A stretch of DNA of 9,940 nucleotides, taken from assembly GCA_006226895.1 (NCBI GenBank), contig SBFN01000219.1:1-9940 (forward strand), read 5' to 3'. A model generated the notes under the pieces. The model saw nothing but the letters and a program-made list of their open reading frames with translations. It had not been told where the DNA came from and did not search any database. Each line of letters begins with the position of its first letter. Position 1 is the first letter of the stretch. The translations under genes and the position numbers were made by a program. This document shows, one piece after another, positions 1 to 5,526 of this stretch. Source of the DNA: Deltaproteobacteria bacterium (GTDB lineage Bacteria; Desulfobacterota; Desulfuromonadia; Desulfuromonadales; BM103).

Positions 1-114
1 ACCAATGACGCAGGGCTCTATTATCAGTGGATCCGTACACGCTCACAGTTCCCCGGGAAACAGGTTTTGAGTGGCAGCAACACATTTGCCCACTTTCAGC
101 AGCGAATAGCTTAG
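1..114 (+). other. possible 3' tail of an upstream gene (unrecognised)
   Basis: The first frame is open from the left edge to a TAG at 112-114. Its residues (beginning TNDAGLYYQW and ending HFQQRIA) do not resemble a family I recognise. The stop would overlap the ribosome-binding site of the next gene, which fits an operon, but an open stretch of 37 codons can occur by chance. The third frame has a TGA at 6-8 that could equally be the end of the upstream gene, leaving the rest as a leader. No clear promoter is visible. Confidence 0.2.
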
Positions 115-122
115 GAAAAATC

Positions 123-404
123 ATGATCCAGATCCAATTTTTCAGTCTTTTGCGCATACTGCTCAAACAGGAGCGTCTCGAGCTACCCTCTGTTGAGGAA
201 GAAACCGTCGCACAGCTATTGGAAAGGCTACAGCAGCTGTTGCCAACCCCTTTTTTACAGAAGCTGCTGACCGAAGACGGCAGCATGCATGCGGGCACCA
301 TCATTCTGGTCAACCGGCATAATATCCACCATCTTGAAGGGCTAAAGACGCCTATTTGTGATGGCGATGTGGTGGCCATGTTTCCGCCGGGGGCCGGGGG
401 GTAA
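123..404 (+). CDS. moaD: MoaD/ThiS-family sulfur-carrier protein
   Basis: This encodes a 93-residue beta-grasp sulfur carrier. In the family, the C-terminal glycine is adenylated by an E1-like enzyme and converted to a thiocarboxylate, which donates sulfur to build the dithiolene of molybdopterin or tungstopterin. The sequence shows the expected N-terminal strand (MIQIQFFSLLR), a helix near residues 27-40 and a C-terminus MFPPGAGG matching the family's PPxxGG tail. The ATG at 123 is chosen because AGGA at 113-116 is well spaced. An in-frame GTG at 27 would add 32 residues unlike the family and is rejected. The product is slightly longer than E. coli MoaD (81 residues). The gene ends 4 bp before the E1-like gene, its obvious partner. 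Because of the neighbouring tungstate transporter, it probably serves tungstopterin synthesis; that specificity is inferred. Confidence 0.88.
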   Translation: MIQIQFFSLLRILLKQERLELPSVEEETVAQLLERLQQLLPTPFLQKLLTEDGSMHAGTIILVNRHNIHHLEGLKTPICDGDVVAMFPPGAGG

Positions 405-408
405 CAAT

Positions 409-1077
409 TTGGCAACGGAACGCTATGCACGCCAGGTGCGTCATTGGGGCGAAGATAACCAGCAGCAACTGGCCGGGGCCTCAGTGTTGATTGCCGGAGT
501 CGGCGGACTGGGAGCGACTGTCAGCCAGTTGCTGGTACGTGCCGGAGTCGGTAAGCTCTACCTGGTTGATGACGGCGTTGTTGACTGGCCCGACCTGAAC
601 CGGCAGCTATTGTACGGCGAGCAGGACATCGGTCAGGAGAAATTGCCCTTGGCTAAAAAGCGTCTGCACGCTATCAATAGCACAAGTGAAATTTCTCTGA
701 TCGACGGGCGGATCGATGAAAAGTTCATCTTGCCTGAGGGCCTGAACGCTGTTGCCGATTGTCTGGACAATTACCAAAGTCGTTTTCTGCTAGACGAACT
801 AACACCGCGAGGCGTTTATCTTGTTCATGGCGGCCTGCATGGTGACCATGGCCAGGTTTTGACCCTGCAATCCGGCCAATCGCAGCCCATGGCAAAGATC
901 TTTGCCGGGGCCTGTCAGCCCGAGGGAGCGATCCCGGTGACTCCGGACAACGTGGTGATTATCGCCGGTCTGATGGTCAACGAACTCTTTGCCTGCCTCT
1001 TTGATGAACCAAAGCTACTCAATCGTTGTCTCGTAATCAGCCTTATCGATTTCCATATCAGCTTTCTGGATGTTTAG
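409..1077 (+). CDS. E1-like adenylyltransferase (ThiF/MoeB/HesA family), short zinc-less form
   Basis: This is a 222-residue Rossmann-fold enzyme of the MoeB/ThiF/HesA family, expected to adenylate the C-terminus of the preceding MoaD-like carrier with ATP. Visible conserved features are RYARQ (5-9), the nucleotide-binding GVGGLG (30-35), acidic residues D54/D55 at the end of the next strand, LNRQ with R65, GQEK with K78, and DCLDN (117-121). These match the adenylation residues of MoeB. Unlike E. coli MoeB (249 residues), it lacks both CxxC zinc pairs: the first site reads PMAKIFAG, and the protein stops before the second. The proposed start is TTG at 409, 4 bp after the carrier gene's stop, with only a G-rich upstream stretch as ribosome-binding site. 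A frame opening at 358 would begin inside the carrier gene. The following gene overlaps or abuts it, which indicates translational coupling. Confidence 0.85.
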   Translation: MATERYARQVRHWGEDNQQQLAGASVLIAGVGGLGATVSQLLVRAGVGKLYLVDDGVVDWPDLNRQLLYGEQDIGQEKLPLAKKRLHAINSTSEISLIDGRIDEKFILPEGLNAVADCLDNYQSRFLLDELTPRGVYLVHGGLHGDHGQVLTLQSGQSQPMAKIFAGACQPEGAIPVTPDNVVIIAGLMVNELFACLFDEPKLLNRCLVISLIDFHISFLDV

Positions 1078-1081
1078 CCTG

Positions 1082-1390
1082 ATGAATACCGAGAGAAACC
1101 AGGTCACAACGATCGAAAAAGAAATGGGGATCACCCATAAGGATTTTTATGCCGAGCTGCCCAAACTGCTGAATAACAGCCCTTATCAGCAGAGCGGCGA
1201 CACCATCAGTTTTCGCCATAAGGGTAAAGACATCGAAATCTCGCTTGGCCCGGAAGGTGTGCGTAAAGTAGGACCTTCGGTCCGTTTACCTGTAACCGGT
1301 ATCACCTTGCGTCTTTTTGGCTTTTCAGAAAAAGAGATTCGTGGCTTCATTGACCACTTCAATCTAAAATTCATGAAAGGTGGAGGGTAG
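1082..1390 (+). CDS. small conserved-looking protein of unknown function ending in Gly-Gly-Gly
   Basis: I do not recognise a named family. The 102-residue product is soluble and charged, with no signal peptide or membrane segment. It has a probable helix near 11-31, strand-like stretches TISFRHKGKDIEISLG (41-56) and VTGITLRLFG (71-80), a helical segment KEIRGFIDHF (84-93), and a C-terminus KFMKGGG. An alternative ATG at 1070 overlaps the E1-like stop by 8 bp and adds four residues (MFSL); neither start has a strong Shine-Dalgarno sequence, so translation is probably coupled to the upstream gene. Its position between an E1-like activator and tupA suggests a role in tungsten-cofactor or tungstoenzyme maturation. 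The glycine tail resembles those of beta-grasp carriers, but a beta-grasp fold is not evident from sequence. Confidence 0.75.
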   Translation: MNTERNQVTTIEKEMGITHKDFYAELPKLLNNSPYQQSGDTISFRHKGKDIEISLGPEGVRKVGPSVRLPVTGITLRLFGFSEKEIRGFIDHFNLKFMKGGG

Positions 1391-1413
1391 GACCTTCGCA
1401 TCTCCGCATTTAT

Positions 1414-1426
1414 TGTACTAAGTACA
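1414..1426. promoter_or_regulatory. candidate operator: perfect palindrome upstream of tupA
   Basis: The 62-bp gap before tupA contains TGTACT-A-AGTACA, two perfect 6-bp arms around one central base. It is followed immediately by TATTAT (1427-1432), a fair -10-like hexamer, though no good -35 is visible at the right distance. The layout is what one would expect of a repressor site covering a secondary promoter for the transporter genes, perhaps responding to tungstate. The regulator is not identified here. Confidence 0.35.
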
Positions 1427-1452
1427 TATTATCGCCAAAGGAGAGGTTCACG

Positions 1453-2256
1453 ATGTTGACTCTACAAAAACTGGTCATCGGTTTTTCTCTATCATTGTTA
1501 TTGATATCTACGGGCTCTGCCGCCGATCATCTGCGCTTGGCAACAACAACATCCACCGAAAACTCCGGCCTGCTCGCAGAACTGCTGCCACCATTTGAAT
1601 CGGCCAATAGCTGCCAGGTCGATGTGATAGCCGTGGGCACCGGCAAAGCGATCAAGTTGGGAGAAACCGGCGACGTCGATGTCATCATGGTTCATGCCCG
1701 CAGCAAGGAAGACAAGTTTATCAATGACGGCTTCGGCGTTGATCGTCGTGATGTGATGTACAATGACTTCGTTATACTCGGCCCAAAAACTGATCCGGCC
1801 GGGATCACGGGCAGTAAAGACGCGACTGAAGCAATGGCCAGAATCGCCTCAAGCAAGAGCACCTTCGTTTCACGCGGTGATGATTCCGGCACGCATTCGA
1901 GGGAGAAACAGTTGTGGCAAAAAGCCGATGTCGCACCAAGCGGAGACTGGTATTTGGAGGCAGGGCGAGGTATGGGTGAAGTTATCGTGATGGCGGGTGA
2001 ACGCCAGGGTTACACTCTGAGCGATCGCGGCACTTATATCGCCTACACGGAAAAAACACCTCTGCAGATCGTATCTGAAGGCGACAAGGACCTGTTCAAC
2101 CCCTATGGTGTGATCATGGTCAATCCAGCCATGCATAGTCATGTACAGGTTGACCTGTCCAAAAGATTTCTCGATTACCTGACCTCCGATCAAGCAAAGC
2201 AGCTGATCACCGGCTTTCGCAAGGGTGGCAAGCAACTCTTCTACATTGCAGATTAA
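1453..2256 (+). CDS. tupA: tungstate ABC transporter, periplasmic binding protein TupA
   Basis: This is a 267-residue periplasmic tungstate-binding protein, the high-affinity receptor of the TupABC importer. The N-terminus is a typical Sec signal (K6, then a hydrophobic run at 7-18, with cleavage likely around GSA-AD at 21-25). It is not a lipoprotein, as there is no lipobox cysteine. The mature part carries the TupA signatures ATTTSTENSGLL (30-41), VGTG (61-64), a DVDVIMVHAR stretch (74-83) and RGDDSGTH (141-148). In this family the TTTS segment and RGDDSGTH contribute anion-binding groups, and the combination separates TupA from the molybdate protein ModA. A strong ribosome-binding site (AAAGGAGAG, 1437-1445) precedes the ATG. 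tupB follows after 9 bp. Confidence 0.95.
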   Translation: MLTLQKLVIGFSLSLLLISTGSAADHLRLATTTSTENSGLLAELLPPFESANSCQVDVIAVGTGKAIKLGETGDVDVIMVHARSKEDKFINDGFGVDRRDVMYNDFVILGPKTDPAGITGSKDATEAMARIASSKSTFVSRGDDSGTHSREKQLWQKADVAPSGDWYLEAGRGMGEVIVMAGERQGYTLSDRGTYIAYTEKTPLQIVSEGDKDLFNPYGVIMVNPAMHSHVQVDLSKRFLDYLTSDQAKQLITGFRKGGKQLFYIAD

Positions 2257-2265
2257 GGCAACAAC

Positions 2266-2952
2266 TTGGGATATTTAAGCGACTCACTGCTGACAGCGCT
2301 TGAGTTGATTCTCAACTTTGACCGAGAGGTCCGGATGACGGTCTGGGTCTCCCTGTACACCTCTAGTTGTGCTATTGTAATCGCGGCGCTACTCGGGGTG
2401 CCGATCGGTCTGTGGCTTGGCCTCAACCGCTTTCGTGGGCGGCAGTTACTGCTCGCCCTGCTCAACACCCTTATGGCACTGCCAACCGTGGTCGTCGGCC
2501 TGTTGCTGTTCGGTCTACTCAGCCGCCAGGGGCCACTTGGCCCACTTGGGTTACTGTTCACGCCGCTGGCGATGATCGCCGGGCAAACAGTGCTGGCGAC
2601 GCCGATCGTTGCCAACCTGGTGCTTGCGGCTGTTACAGGTGCCGACCAACGAATTATCAACACGGCCCTCACTCTCGGAGCCAGCCGTTTTCAAGCGGCG
2701 GTCCAGCTGTTGCGGGAGATACGCTTTGGTGTGATGGCTGCCGTGATAGCCGGTTTCGGGCGTGTGATCGCCGAAGTCGGCGTCGCCATGATGCTTGGTG
2801 GCAATATTCGGAACAGCACCCGAACCATGACGACAGCGATTGCCCTGGAGACCAGCAAGGGGGAATTCGCCTTCGGTCTGGCATTAGGGATGCTTTTGTT
2901 ATCCGTCGCTTTACTGGTCAATCTTTTCCTGAATGTCTTGCAGCAGAGGTAA
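2266..2952 (+). CDS. tupB: tungstate ABC transporter permease TupB
   Basis: This is a 228-residue inner-membrane permease, expected to act as a homodimer that passes tungstate from TupA into the cytoplasm. About five hydrophobic segments are visible (near 25-50, 60-84, 98-123, 153-177 and 201-225). The cytoplasmic EAA loop, which docks the ATPase, is clear at about 134-171 (TALTLGASRF, with the GxxRVIAEVG end). The start is TTG at 2266, supported by AAGG at 2255-2258 about 7 bases upstream; no better ATG lies nearby, and an internal start would remove the first segment. The size and the AEVG-type ending of the EAA region fit TupB/WtpB-like permeases. tupC begins 4 bp after the stop. Confidence 0.93.
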   Translation: MGYLSDSLLTALELILNFDREVRMTVWVSLYTSSCAIVIAALLGVPIGLWLGLNRFRGRQLLLALLNTLMALPTVVVGLLLFGLLSRQGPLGPLGLLFTPLAMIAGQTVLATPIVANLVLAAVTGADQRIINTALTLGASRFQAAVQLLREIRFGVMAAVIAGFGRVIAEVGVAMMLGGNIRNSTRTMTTAIALETSKGEFAFGLALGMLLLSVALLVNLFLNVLQQR

Positions 2953-2956
2953 ACCA

Positions 2957-3643
2957 ATGCAGCCGGTGGTCTCGCTTAACAATATTCTGGTAACACGAGG
3001 CGATAGCTTCAAGCTGTCGGTTGGGCGTCTCGCCTTACAGCCAGGCTTAATTTATGCGTTGACCGGAGCTAACGGTTCCGGCAAAAGCACCCTGCTTCGC
3101 GTCATGGCACTATTGACCCCAGCGTTCGAAGGGACTATCGAGTTCTCCGGCAACAAAACAAACAATCCTGCCCAACAACGGCAAAAGGTCACCCTGGTGG
3201 AACAGTCGCCTTATCTCTTCAAGGGAAAGGTGATTGACAATTTAAACTATGGACTAAAACTTCGTGGTATTGACAGTAACGAACGAAGTCGTCGTATCAA
3301 GACAACCCTGGCAAATGTCGGCCTCGAGGGGTTTGAACAGCGCCAGGCAAAAGAGCTTTCCGGTGGCGAAATACAGAGAGTGGCTCTGGCGCGTGCGCTG
3401 GCGCTCAAACCGGAATTACTTCTTCTCGATGAGCCTACTGCCAATATCGACAGCAGCAGCCTCCAAGGGTACGAGTCCCTGCTCAGAGACCTGCCCAAAT
3501 ACGGGGTGACAGTCGTTTTTTCTACCCATGACCCATCCCAATCGCAGCGACTTGGCGACCAGGTCTTGCGCCTGGAAAATGGCAGGTTGTTAAGCAGCCC
3601 CCAACAGAGGCTGGATGAACGGAGAAATCTGTATGGCACTTAG
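2957..3643 (+). CDS. tupC: tungstate ABC transporter ATP-binding protein TupC
   Basis: This is a 228-residue ABC ATPase that powers tungstate import with TupB. All nucleotide-binding motifs are intact: Walker A GANGSGKST (37-45), Q-loop Q83, signature LSGGEIQ (134-140), Walker B LLLLDEP (154-160) and switch histidine H191 (FSTHD). It is close to the minimal length for an ABC domain and has no C-terminal TOBE-type regulatory domain such as ModC carries, as expected for TupC. The ATG at 2957 is preferred over one at 2933 because AGAGG (2944-2948) is well placed before it and the longer form would overlap tupB. The gene overlaps the start of the downstream moeA by 11 bp. Confidence 0.94.
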   Translation: MQPVVSLNNILVTRGDSFKLSVGRLALQPGLIYALTGANGSGKSTLLRVMALLTPAFEGTIEFSGNKTNNPAQQRQKVTLVEQSPYLFKGKVIDNLNYGLKLRGIDSNERSRRIKTTLANVGLEGFEQRQAKELSGGEIQRVALARALALKPELLLLDEPTANIDSSSLQGYESLLRDLPKYGVTVVFSTHDPSQSQRLGDQVLRLENGRLLSSPQQRLDERRNLYGT

Positions 3644-4844
3644 CTTTGAGTCTGCTAGATCAATGATTCTGGGAAACATGACCACCCTGCCGTATGAGTC
3701 AGCTTCATTACTGGACATCGTCGGACGCGTCCTTGCTGAAGATATTCGAGCCCCCTGGGATCTGCCGCGCTGGAGCAATTCGGCCATGGATGGCTTTGCT
3801 GTCAGATCAGAGGATTGCTTTTCTGGCCAGGCACTCACAATAGACGGTTATCTTCCGGCAGGCAGCAGTTCAAGCGGCATCTCTGTCGAGCCGGGCAGTG
3901 CGGTCAAGATCATGACCGGGGCTCCTTCTCCGGCGGGCTGCAATGCGATTGTGCCGATTGAGGAAACCGAAGAGAAGGACGGTAAGGTTATCATCACTGG
4001 CCAGGTCAAACGTGGTGATCATCTTCGCCTTCAGGGTGAGGATGTAGCGCAGGGCGAACTGGTCATCGCTGCAGGCACTATTTTGCGGCCGGCGGAAATC
4101 AACATGCTGGCTTCATTCGGCTACCAGAGCGTCACCGTCATCCGCCGTCCCAAGGTCGCGATTGTTTCGACCGGTGATGAGCTGGTGGAACCGGGGGAAG
4201 ACGTTGGTCCGGGGCAGATTATCAACAGCAATGACTATTCTATTGCAGCTGCGGTCAGCGAGGTTGGCGGTGAGCCAATCCTCCTCGGCATTGCCCGCGA
4301 TGACCGAGAAAGCCTCATCGAGAAGTTAACAGCAGGGTTACAGGCTGACGCCCTGATCACGACGGCCGGTGTGTCGATGGGGGATCGCGACCTGGTCTGT
4401 GAAGTCCTGCAAGAGCTGGGAGTGGAACGCCAGTTCTGGAAAGTTGATATCAAACCCGGGCGCCCAACCGCTTTTGGTCTTAAGGAGTCTACGCCTGTCT
4501 TCTCCCTGCCCGGCAACCCGGTCTCGAGTATGGTAACCTTTGAAGAATTTGTCAGACCCGCACTCTTGAAGATGATGGGTCATCAGCATGTGATCAAGCC
4601 GTTCATTAAGGCTGTCATGAAAGAGGCGACAAAAAAGAAACCGGGACGCGTTCAATTCTTGCGAGTACGCATAGCAAAAAACGGCGACCATCTGCTTGCG
4701 ACGAGTTCCGGCGACCAGAATACCGGCATTTTAAGCACCCTGTTGCGGTCCAATGGCATTGCGGTTCTGCCCGCCGAACGGGAGCAGATTCAAGCAGGTG
4801 AAGAAGTGAACATTCATCTGATTGCGGCTCCTGATGATCTTTGA
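3633..4844 (+). CDS. moeA: MoeA-type molybdopterin metal insertase (probably tungsten-directed)
   Basis: This is a 403-residue protein of the MoeA family, which in its known members inserts molybdate (or tungstate) into adenylylated molybdopterin in the cytoplasm. The domain order matches E. coli MoeA (411 residues). The motifs seen are SNSAMDGFAV (48-57), VKIMTGAPSP (91-100) with VPIEE (107-111), IVSTGDELVEPG (177-188), SNDYSIAA (199-206), TTAGVSMGDRD (243-253), KVDIKPGRPTAFG (270-282) and SLPGNPVSS (291-299), then the C-terminal beta domain. The ATG at 3633 has GGAG (3621-3624) 8 bases upstream. An in-frame ATG at 3615 would add six residues and lacks a good site. The 11-bp overlap with tupC argues for co-transcription with tungstate import, so this copy is inferred to load tungsten; sequence alone does not settle the choice of metal. 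Confidence 0.93.
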   Translation: MALSFESARSMILGNMTTLPYESASLLDIVGRVLAEDIRAPWDLPRWSNSAMDGFAVRSEDCFSGQALTIDGYLPAGSSSSGISVEPGSAVKIMTGAPSPAGCNAIVPIEETEEKDGKVIITGQVKRGDHLRLQGEDVAQGELVIAAGTILRPAEINMLASFGYQSVTVIRRPKVAIVSTGDELVEPGEDVGPGQIINSNDYSIAAAVSEVGGEPILLGIARDDRESLIEKLTAGLQADALITTAGVSMGDRDLVCEVLQELGVERQFWKVDIKPGRPTAFGLKESTPVFSLPGNPVSSMVTFEEFVRPALLKMMGHQHVIKPFIKAVMKEATKKKPGRVQFLRVRIAKNGDHLLATSSGDQNTGILSTLLRSNGIAVLPAEREQIQAGEEVNIHLIAAPDDL

Positions 4845-4904
4845 ATCAAGTTCGGCGAGAGCTAAGGGACAGTTTCCATGCTTGCTCGAGACCGGAGGAG
4901 ATGA

Positions 4905-5303
4905 ATGCCTTTTTTGAATTCATTGCCTGAAAATACCCCCAGGCGCTTAATCAAGGTGATCGTCAGGACAATACACCTGGTCGCGATTGCCGGTTTTTTC
5001 GGTAACGCCATGACGGGCAGTTACGAAACAGTCTATACAACCATGACTCTCGTTTCCGGGGCTGTGCTGACCTTAATGGAAGCCTCCTCTGGCTGGGTCT
5101 GGTTTGTTCAACTCCGAGGCGTCTTCCTGTTTATCAAGTTACTGATTCTGCTGCTTATCCACATATACCCGAACGCAACGGTCGCCGGTCTGATTGCCGT
5201 CATTGCTCTTTCCGGGTTCATCTCTCATGCTCCGAGCTGGATTCGCTACTTTTCGATGCGGCATTGGCAGGTCGTACATTCCAAGGAGGACCTTTTAGGG
5301 TAA
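4905..5303 (+). CDS. hypothetical four-helix membrane protein
   Basis: I do not recognise a named family. The 132-residue product has four hydrophobic segments (about 17-36, 44-60, 71-88 and 91-107), no signal peptide and a basic N-terminus (RRLIK). Histidines sit in or near the membrane segments (H24 in RTIHL, H86 in LIHIYP, H108 in ISHAPSWIRYFS), a layout that could bind heme or a metal, though this is speculation. The C-terminal tail after 110 is polar and probably cytoplasmic. GGAGG at 4894-4898 gives a strong ribosome-binding site for the ATG at 4905; an overlapping ATG at 4901 runs into a stop after nine codons. It is last in the tungsten cluster, 60 bp after moeA and before the terminator, so it is probably co-transcribed. 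Confidence 0.8.
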   Translation: MPFLNSLPENTPRRLIKVIVRTIHLVAIAGFFGNAMTGSYETVYTTMTLVSGAVLTLMEASSGWVWFVQLRGVFLFIKLLILLLIHIYPNATVAGLIAVIALSGFISHAPSWIRYFSMRHWQVVHSKEDLLG

Positions 5304-5422
5304 AGAGCAGGCGACATTCGGGATTTGAGGGCACTCATTGAAACAAGACCTCAAAGATTTAAGAGCGATTGTGAAGAACTGGAGCTTCAACTGGTCTTTC
5401 TCTGAAAATTGTGCCAATATCC

Positions 5423-5456
5423 AGCCCCGCGGCAAAGCGGGGCTTTTTATTTTTTG
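5423..5456 (+). terminator. rho-independent terminator closing the tungsten cluster
   Basis: A perfect 8-bp GC-rich stem (AGCCCCGC at 5423-5430 pairing with GCGGGGCT at 5437-5444) with a 6-base loop is followed at once by a T-rich run to about 5456. It lies about 120 bp after the membrane-protein stop and before the peptidase gene. The stretch between 5304 and 5422 shows no supported gene, only a weak inverted repeat (TTTGAGG 5324-5330 / CCTCAAA 5349-5355). Confidence 0.93.
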
Positions 5457-5485
5457 TCTCATCTATCAATCAGAGAGTAGTGCGC

Positions 5486-5491
5486 TACAAT
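5486..5491 (+). promoter_or_regulatory. weak candidate -10 element for the M16 peptidase gene
   Basis: TACAAT matches the -10 consensus at five of six positions and lies 35 bp before the chosen start, between the terminator and the gene, where a promoter is needed. No convincing -35 hexamer is seen at 16-18 bases upstream, so the call is tentative. Confidence 0.3.
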
Positions 5492-5526
5492 TAAGCACCA
5501 AATGACACCATGAAATGGAGTACATA

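Noticed and set aside
27..122. GTG at 27 as start of the MoaD-like gene
   Set aside because: The extra 32 residues do not resemble the family, and a good ribosome-binding site with ATG exists at 113-123.
1..122. A molybdenum- or tungsten-cofactor riboswitch ahead of the MoaD-like gene
   Set aside because: The only visible stem (AGTGG/CCACT around 70-95) is weak, and the conserved blocks of the Moco motif are not seen.
1268..1398. Exact 12-base direct repeat GTAGGACCTTCG at 1268-1279 and 1387-1398
   Set aside because: A few 12-base repeats are expected by chance in a 10-kb window, and nothing else supports a role.
1870..2235. Minus-strand open frame across tupA
   Set aside because: It is antisense to a clear tupA with a signal peptide and family motifs, and its translation matches nothing recognisable.
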